From assembly GCF_020520425.1 (NCBI RefSeq), contig NC_079488.1:32603247-32667246 (forward strand): 64,000 nt of DNA, written 5' to 3'. Within the stretch, counting starts at the first letter, position 1, and each line of letters starts with the position of its first letter. Positions 57,607-64,000 of this stretch are shown here, in pieces. The position numbers were made by a program, and so were the translations under genes. The notes under the pieces were generated by a model that saw nothing but the letters and a program-made list of their open reading frames with translations, was not told the origin of the DNA and did no database searches. This DNA is from Spinacia oleracea (taxonomy: Eukaryota > Streptophyta > Magnoliopsida > Caryophyllales > Amaranthaceae).

Positions 57607-58125
57607 ATGGTTGTTGAGGATGGAGCACCAAAATCATCAAGTTCAATTAGAAGTAGTCCTTGTAAAACTCGGTCTCAAGTTAGATGCCATCACGGTTATC
57701 CAGCAAAACTGCAAGTGTGCAAACACACTAAAAATGCGGGACAAAGATTTTACTCGTGCCCGACTTGGAAGGTACGTAATTAGTGATTCAGTGTATAGTT
57801 TCAAAATAACGCACATTTGTAATTTATTTATTTGAATCAGGATGATACTTGCGGTTTCTTCTATTGGGAAAATGAAATAAACAATAACATAGTGCAAATG
57901 TTACAAGATGACAACTACAACCTCCGGGAAGAGATCATGCGCCTTACAATAGAAAACGAAAACCAAAAAATGGAGAATAGGTTGCTGAAGTGTACGGTCA
58001 CAAGCTTTGAAGGGAATAATATGAACATGGTGAATCAAATTGTTGAAGCAAAAAAGGAGAAATTATTTTATACCATTTGTTTCATGTTCTCCATTTTGTT
58101 ACTCATTATCTCGACTAAGTTTTGA
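57607..58125 (+). CDS. GRF-type zinc finger, coiled coil and C-terminal membrane anchor protein
   Basis: Two exons (57607-57771, 57841-58125) give 149 residues. The zinc finger has Cys27 and His29 (RCHHGYP), Cys51 (GQRFYSC) and Cys59 (DDTCGFFYW), which is the GRF pattern of CxH/C, GRxFYxC, CxFFxW. GRF fingers in other proteins bind single-stranded DNA or RNA. A coiled coil follows at about 70-120 (LQDDNYNLREEIMRLTIENE). The last 20 residues form a hydrophobic anchor (LFYTICFMFSILLLII). This three-part layout is common in many-copy plant proteins of unknown function. The intron falls inside the finger. The frame chosen keeps the finger intact across the splice; an alternative frame starting at 57,542 lacks any motif. 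Confidence 0.72.
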
Positions 58126-58625
58126 CTAATGTACCATGTACGAATTTTAAATGTTTAATTTCAAAGTTCAATTGAGTTTTCATTTTAATAATTTCTTTTT
58201 ATCCTTTATTTTTTTTTACCTTTCATTACATATGCCTAGGAGACATAATAATTACCTTTACCATTTGCGCTTTTCAATGTCACAAAATACCTTTACTAGA
58301 TTTGTTACGTTTTACATAAATACACGCATGTTGATTATTTAAAATACAACTTGAATTAACGACAACATCGTATAATAATAAAATTAAAACATTATAATTA
58401 AAGAACATATAAGATATATTAATGAAGGTTGGAATAGAGGAAAGAGGTCCCAAAAAGTCAAAAAAGACTCTTACACAACCAACACTACAACCTAAACACT
58501 TCCCAAGTTCAACGTGTCAAATCACTTCCCCCAAATCTCTCCTCTACAAAAACACTCCATCCCTTCACAATCTTCCACATTACTCCACCCAAAACCAAAA
58601 AAAACCTTCAAAATTTGAAAAAAAA
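58126..58625. other. Spacer and leader of the truncated gene
   Basis: No gene at 58,126-58,420. From about 58,445 the sequence is C/A-rich (CACAACCAACACTACAACC, CATCCCTTCACAATC), like a plant 5' leader, ending at ATG 58,626. Confidence 0.45.
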
Positions 58626-58754
58626 ATGGAGTCTGACTTGGGATACGAGGTTCACAATGTTGAAGATCAGGGGAAGAACGGAAAAGACGACGGCACGGTG
58701 GAGGTAGACCCAATTTCTTTGTTGGAAATGAAGGAAATAATGCCCTTGGTCCAA
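58626..58754 (+). pseudogene. First exon of a gene cut off by a copia insertion
   Basis: A start after a run of A gives MESDLGYEVHNVEDQGKNGK and ends EIMPLVQ at a GT donor (CCAAGTATGC, 58,755). The 43-residue acidic segment has no known domain. The LTR of the following retrotransposon begins 12 bp later, in the first intron, so the remaining exons are not in the window. They may lie beyond it. N termini of FAR1-type proteins often look like this, but nothing proves it. Confidence 0.4.
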
Positions 58755-59044
58755 GTATGCATTCTATGTTAAGTCTAATAAATGCGGTTCAGTATTAATT
58801 AACAAGTTAATAATTCAGTGAGATCAAGTGAGCTGAATGCCTAGCTAGAGGCCGCTTTAGTTCAAGTGGAATTAATGATATTAATCCACAGCTTACTCTT
58901 GACTGAACCCGTAGGGTCACACAAATAGTACGTAAACGGATCAAGTATTTAATAGCATTAAATACTCCATCTATGAATATTCGGAACCGACGGATCTTGG
59001 TTTCAGTGGGAGCTAAGATCGTCACAGGCAAGGAATGAATACTC

Positions 59045-59355
59045 CGGAAACGATGATATTGCCGGAAACGGAAATATGGATCGTATCGGAAATATAAATA
59101 TTATCCAAGTCGTAGATGTTGCCGGAAACGGAAACATGGTACGTGTCGGAAAATATTATCGGAAATGGAAATATTGCCAGAATCGGAAATATTGCCGGAA
59201 ACGGAAATATTGTCAGAATCGGAAATATTACCGGAATCGGAAAATAATTCCGGAAACGGAAATATTAAATATTTGTTCGAAACGGAAATTAATTCCGGAA
59301 TCGGAAATATTAAATATTGTTCGTATCGGAAATGAATTCCGGAATCGGAAAATTT
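59045..59355 (+). repeat. CGGAAACGGAAATATT minisatellite in the LTR
   Basis: More than a dozen imperfect units built on CCGGAA(A/T)CGGAAATATT with spacers of 0-10 bp. Long open frames through it and the GC block are by-products of repeat composition. Confidence 0.9.
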
Positions 59356-59379
59356 AATCGGAAGCGCATCGTACGAATA

Positions 59380-59640
59380 AGCATCGGACGAGGCCTGCCG
59401 GACGAGGCCCAGCACGAAGCCAGGCCATCGCCCAGCAAGCCAAGCGCGCCGCACAAACAGCCACGCCAGGCCCAACGCAAGGCCAGGCCCAGCAGGCTGC
59501 GCGCAGCGCGCACAGCGCGCACAAGCACGCGCAGCGCACAGCGCGCACAGCGCGCACAGCACGCGCAGCGCGCAGCGCGCGCGGGCGCTGAGTGGGCTGC
59601 TGCTCGCGCGCACGCATGGGGCCCATCGTGGCTGCCGTGC
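59380..59640. repeat. GC-rich GCGCGCAGC block in the LTR
   Basis: About 260 bp of CGCGCAGCGCGCACAGCG-like repeats, starting from AGGCCCAGCACGAAGCC. Base composition is sharply different from the surrounding AT-rich LTR. Confidence 0.85.
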
Positions 59641-60175
59641 GTGTATGTGCAAGTGTTTGTGTTCATGCACGTTTCCTAAAACATGCAGAGTTCGGTTAAT
59701 GATTAAATTCCTAATTCTATTTGATAAATTAATTAAATTAGAGTTCTTGTAGGATTCTAGGTTTAATTAACTTGTATCTGAATAGGATTTCGATTCCCTT
59801 TCCATACCGCTGTAAATATGAGGCTAGGGCTCACAATTTATAACACAAGTTTCAAAGTATTCAAAGTGAGTTTTTGAGAGAAAAATTCAGTCACACATTT
59901 GCCTATAAAGTGCCGAAAATAATAGTATCTTAAGGGCGATTCTAGTTGGTCAATCTTAAGGCGGATCCGGACGTGCTGTGGACTATCTACGGAGGGACGA
60001 CACTTGGAGTCCTAAAGACTTGTTCTTGTTCGGTTCGGGCGCAGCTAGGGAAGGCACGCAACAAAGAGTATGCATCTAATCTATGCTAAATGATTATGTG
60101 TAAATAATATGTTTTCCTGGGTTTATGGTTTTTTCCGCATGATTTATGAATTGTCATATGTATCATAACCTAACA

Positions 60176-63100
60176 GTGGTATCACGAGCCCCTTATTATT
60201 TTCATAATCTAAATTGCATGAACATGGTTAAATATTACAAATTTTCAAGAATTAAAAGGGGTGATTAATTTTCGTAATTGTTAATTAATTGCAAATTGCG
60301 TTTATTTAATTATACGTACGCAGTTTTTCGGCAGTTTCTTCGTTACTCATCCGAATTGAGTGATTTTTGTGTCAATTCCGCATGTAAAAGGCATTCTAAA
60401 ATTTTGACAAAAAGAGTATTTTTCTGCCGAACCCAGAATTCTCAAATTCGAAGCCTAACTATGACTTTTCGAAGGTTTTAGTTTTTCGAATGCAAAATTT
60501 CGTAAATTTAAGATGTTAAATTAAATATTTGCGATTCTTGTTGATAAATCTTGAATTTTTGATTGACCTACTGCATATGTTTAACAAGTTTGAATGCCTA
60601 GTCTTGTTAATTATGCAATCTAATTTGTAATTATGATTAATTTGTTGAAACTTAGAATAATTTAGAATTAATTTGATTTTCATAATTAATTGTAATTTAA
60701 TTAGAAACCTATGATTAAAAACCACCATAAAAATTGTAAATTTACGATAAATTTTAAATTTTTATGACCTAGACTTGAATCCATAACAATCGGAAATCAA
60801 TTGGATAATAAATTTTCGATTTTTCGCCCTAAAATTATGAAATTAATATTATTTATTAATTTGTCATTAATTTTAAATATAAATTTTAAATTTTATGCGA
60901 TTCGTTCATATAACTTGCACGCACGAAGCAATGGACGCTTCGTGTTACCCTTAAGGGGTGTTGTATAATGCGGGCATGCGACGACAAGCAAGGGAGCTCG
61001 TCGCCCATGCGGCACGAATGCAATGAGCAAGGGCGTAGTGCACGAGCACAAGGCAGCAGCCCTGCCTTGTGTCGTGTGCCACGACCAATGGACGAATGGG
61101 CATGGGCGTAGGGCGAGCCAAGGCAGTCGCGTGTGGGCAGCAAGCGAGCTGCTCCACAACGCGCGCTGCCTCGCACAAGAGCGCGCAGCCTCGCGCGCAG
61201 CGAGCGCAAGCTCGCGTGCCACGAGCGCTGCGCCTAGCATTGCTCGCGCGCACAGCGAGCGATGTCGCCCGCCCAGCGAGCGATGTCGCGCGCCCAGCGA
61301 GCGATGGCTCGCGCGCCCAGCGAGCGATGTCGCGCGCCCAGCGAGCGATGTCGCGCGCGCACTGCGAGCGATAGCCCGCGTGCGATGAGCGCTGGCGCGC
61401 GCAGCGAGCACCAATGCGTGCGGAGGCTTGCGATAGGGATGCAGCAGCTATGCGACGAGCGCATGGGCTGCGCGCGCATGGCCAGCAATGGATGTGTGCG
61501 TGCGGCCCATGGGCGTGCAACGCGTAGGGTGTTTGCGTTACGATTAGATCGTTTTGAATGTTTAATTTGAAAATTTCAGTTCACGTAATTTTAATTAATT
61601 TTAAAATTAATAATTTAAATTATTTTCTTGGATTTTAATTTTGAATATTATAATTATAATAAATGTTATTTATTCTAATTATTTTACTAAAAATAAAATC
61701 ATGAATTAATTTAAATACGACTGAAATTAAATTAAACTTTTTGGATTCAATTATAAATTTATATGTGCTTTAAATTTTAATTAAATTTGTATGTTTCCGG
61801 TTAGACTAGAAATACATTTTTATGTTTAAAATTGGTAAAGCATATGAATTTATTGGTTTAAGTGGGAGCGCTTTTTAGTCATAAACTCTTGATTAGGTCT
61901 ACAAATCCTTAAGGTTAAAACAACTTGATTAGAATTAATAAGGACTGAATAATTGGTAGATTATTGGTGCCCTTGATTAATTGCTGCAAATGTTTACGTG
62001 ATGCATAATGTGTTTTACTAACCAGCTATGTGGGCCATTCATGATAATGAATGGGTGATTGGTATATATTGTATATGTACTGTTTTGCAGGTTATGAAGT
62101 GACTAGTATGGCCAAATAGGATAGAAAATATGGTCTGCGTACCATTAATTTGAATGTAATTGGTCTAAAGTACCAAAGTTATTTTTCAATTCAAATATGG
62201 TCTGCGAACCATCAAATAGTTGTAATTAGTTATAGCTTATCCTATTTGAAGAAAATGGTGCCTCCCACGGAGATTTTCAAGACGGACTTTGAAGTCAAAG
62301 CTTCAAGATGAAGTCGGGCCATACTAGATCACATTTATCTTATGCATGCTTTAAGTTATTTATTGCTTCAAATATGTCTTAATTATGCATAAGATTGTGG
62401 CTTGATTATGTTGCATGATTAAGGATTTTAGTTCACTTAAAATCTAACCAACATAGTAAGAGCCTTAAGTTCCAAACTTAAAAATTGAGTTAAAAGGTGC
62501 CATGCCAAAATATACACTTGCTTGGATATCCTTTACATCAATCTAGTAATAGTTTTCGCTCAGCGAGGTGTTACTTATTGGTCCTAAAGGGGCAAGGTAC
62601 ACAAATAATTGTGAGTACATGTTAGTTTTGGTGAAACTCAACGATATAAGTAAGGAGTCCTTTTATGTCGTGGCAAAATCGATAGGTTTACCTAATAAGT
62701 TCTTAGACGTACCTATCAACCAAGAATAGTTTCTAGACTATTAGCAAAAGGCTTTTGCTTACCTAAGATGTTTTAGGATTAAGTCGACAAACTGTGCTTA
62801 GTTCTTCAATGATTTTAGGATCTTGGAATCATTTTATTCACACCTGCCGGAACAATAAAATTGAATAAAATGCTAATAACTTGTTTGAATTGCATGGTTG
62901 CTTTAATTTCAAGTTATTATTCTTGATAAATGTTTAGACTTTGCATGCTTCAATGTATGTTTTAATTATTGTTTATAATTAAATATCTTGCACTGCAGTA
63001 AATCCTTTTAGAAAGGTAACAGTAAATTTCCTCGATTGGTAGTGAATCCAAGAACGATTCACGGAAATGAGAGAAAGTGAGCAATTTAAAATGTACGTTT

Positions 63101-63930
63101 CTTATATCGACTTTTATGGTTGTTTTCGAATATCAAAATCGAATGGCAAACCAATTGGTGCTTGTGAATTCAAAATACAATGTAGTTTTGAAGCATTGAG
63201 TTTAAACGCTCAGCCTTACCAATGGTTAACAACCTAATATCTTTGTCCATTTATTTCTCGAATGAGTCTAGTCCCTAGACATTCGAATAGATCGATGCTT
63301 AGAGAACTTTAGAAGCTTCTGGTAAGATCATCTAGTTGAAACTTAATATTCAACATAAATTAAATGTTAAGAACCTTGTTGGGGTGACATTGGACATGTC
63401 TAACAAAGTATAAAAGTCAACACTAAAGAATTCAATTCTTAAGACTATAAGAAAGGGTACAAGAAATAGGAAAACGAGGAACAAATGAAAGGAATTTACG
63501 ATTCCGTTTCTACCTATAAGTTTATGTTTAAAGAGAAGTGACCTAGCAATCAAACTTCCTTGGTATCATATACCGCTTGAGGTTCTTACTTCGGTAATAA
63601 ACTCAAACAATGGAAGCTAGGATACACTAATGACCTACAAGTGGGAAATGAAGCATGGAAATGCTACATTAGTTGTAGGGTCATCTAGTTTGTTTTAAGT
63701 CCTTTCAAAGGCTGGAACTTAATGGCTATTTTGTTCCATAATCAGCATACCTAAATTTCTGCTTCAAACACAGAAAGACTCACATTCAAGAAAAACAAAA
63801 ACAATGTTTGTTTGTTTATTTGAATGAAATGGTCAATTACAGGTTGAGTCAATATGCTTGATTAAAACAAACAACTCTTTAAAGAACTTTACTAGGTTCA
63901 AATCAACCTCTTGATTTGAGTTCCACTAAT
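60176..63930 (+). other. Internal region of the copia-type element without intact genes
   Basis: It is AT-rich at 60,176-60,950, then the GC-rich tandem block at 61,080-61,530, then non-coding or decayed sequence to 63,930. Several ATG-free stretches carry stops in all frames. Protease and gag were not recognised. Confidence 0.6.
61080..61530. repeat. GC-rich tandem repeat in copia internal region
   Basis: Units of GCGCGCCCAGCGAGCGATGTC repeat at 61,245-61,375 with a step of about 28 bp, within a wider GCGAGC-rich stretch. It resembles the GC block of the LTR, as if both derive from one expansion or from gene-derived sequence. Confidence 0.85.
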
Positions 63931-63999
63931 CTTTGGCATTGTTGCTTAGACCATATCAACAAGTTAACATTCAAAAGCTCTATTTTGATAGACTTTTGA
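63931..63999 (+). pseudogene. Copia GAG-pre-integrase relic
   Basis: The frame CTTTGGCAT... gives LWHCCLDHINKLTFKSSILI and ends in TGA at 63,997. The conserved pattern in intact elements is LWHxRLGHIN. It shows the class and forward orientation of the retrotransposon at the right edge. Confidence 0.65.
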
Positions 64000-64000
64000 A

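Larger units (their letters stand above)
58767..60175 (+). repeat. 5' LTR (1,409 bp) with minisatellite and GC-rich block
   Basis: It runs TGTTA...TAACA. Features in order are an AT-rich start, a CGGAAACGGAAATATT minisatellite (59,045-59,355), a GC-rich GCGCGCAGC block (59,380-59,640), then an AT-rich leader-like end. Confidence 0.85.
58767..64000 (+). mobile_element. Large copia-type LTR retrotransposon, 5' end; runs off the window
   Basis: The 5' LTR (58,767-60,175) begins TGTTAAGTCTAAT and ends CATAACCTAACA. It is followed by GTGGTATCACGAGCC, a tRNA-Met-type primer site. The internal region lacks an intact gene up to the window end. At 63,931-63,999 the frame LWHCCLDHINKLTFKSS matches the GAG-pre-integrase motif (LWHxRLGHINxxRI) of copia elements, with Arg to Cys and Gly to Asp changes, and then stops. 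The element is therefore degenerate or non-autonomous. The 3' LTR is outside the window. Confidence 0.82.

Noticed and set aside
57542..57835. 97-codon frame starting MESFQPIFNKN
   Set aside because: It overlaps the GRF finger in another frame and ignores a good donor at 57,772; the finger frame is clearly the coding one.
59101..59679. Ala/Arg/Cys-rich frames in the LTR GC block
   Set aside because: Product of GCGCGCAGC repeats; open on both strands; no domain.
58767..60175. 58.8-60.2 kb as part of the multi-gene block
   Set aside because: TGTTA...TAACA ends and the following TGGTATCACGAGCC primer site show it is an LTR of a separate retrotransposon.
60886..61570. Several 100-190 codon frames in the GC-rich internal block
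   Set aside because: Same reason: repeat-driven open frames on both strands in GC-rich DNA.

Overview
This window is plant nuclear DNA: spliceosomal introns, a leucine-rich-repeat receptor kinase gene, Stowaway/Tourist/CACTA-type MITEs, and copia and gypsy-type LTR retrotransposons. The frequent ACTCCGTA-like strings and repeat types suggest a eudicot, perhaps Caryophyllales/Amaranthaceae (spinach, beet and quinoa relatives). That placement is inference; no marker gene fixes the species.

Left part (1-17 kb): a decayed RPA1-like fragment (0.7-2.3 kb) is followed by AT-rich intergenic DNA with MITEs, one a CACTA-type MITE nested in a Harbinger-type element. A degenerate copia element (7,947-13,951, TSD ATTAG) carries a second, internally deleted copia inside its 5' LTR (7,967-9,402, TSD GTACA). 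Next comes a TAA-flanked element (14,214-17,149) swollen by about 1.3 kb of an AATAAAT heptamer satellite, with two Stowaway MITEs inside the satellite.

Middle (17-37 kb): a tandem retroelement reads LTR-internal-LTR-internal-LTR (17,177-32,194), with 2.79 kb LTRs and 3.32 kb almost non-coding internal regions. It is bounded by one target-site duplication (GATAA) at the outermost ends. Several MITEs and a 1.4 kb foldback element follow.

Right part (37-64 kb): one clear host gene, a NIK-type LRR receptor kinase of 11 exons and 645 codons (37,384-42,962). A compact block follows (about 43.6-58.8 kb) of gene types often linked to plant transposons: an intact FAR1/MURA-type transposase gene, an intronless XRCC3-like RecA gene, a 13-exon minus-strand gene with an Ulp1-like C-terminal half, a small protein ending in a textbook SUMO-interacting motif, a PB1-like protein with a paralogue of a domain in the Ulp1-like gene, and a GRF zinc-finger/coiled-coil/membrane-anchor protein. 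A further first exon is cut off by a large copia-type retrotransposon (58,767 to beyond the window end) with a 1,409 bp LTR.

The most interesting candidate system is the 43.6-58.8 kb block: a transposase next to recombination-, SUMO- and ssDNA-related genes. I could not define paired terminal repeats, and the right side is overwritten by the copia insertion, so a single large Mutator-type element is a hypothesis, not a demonstrated fact.
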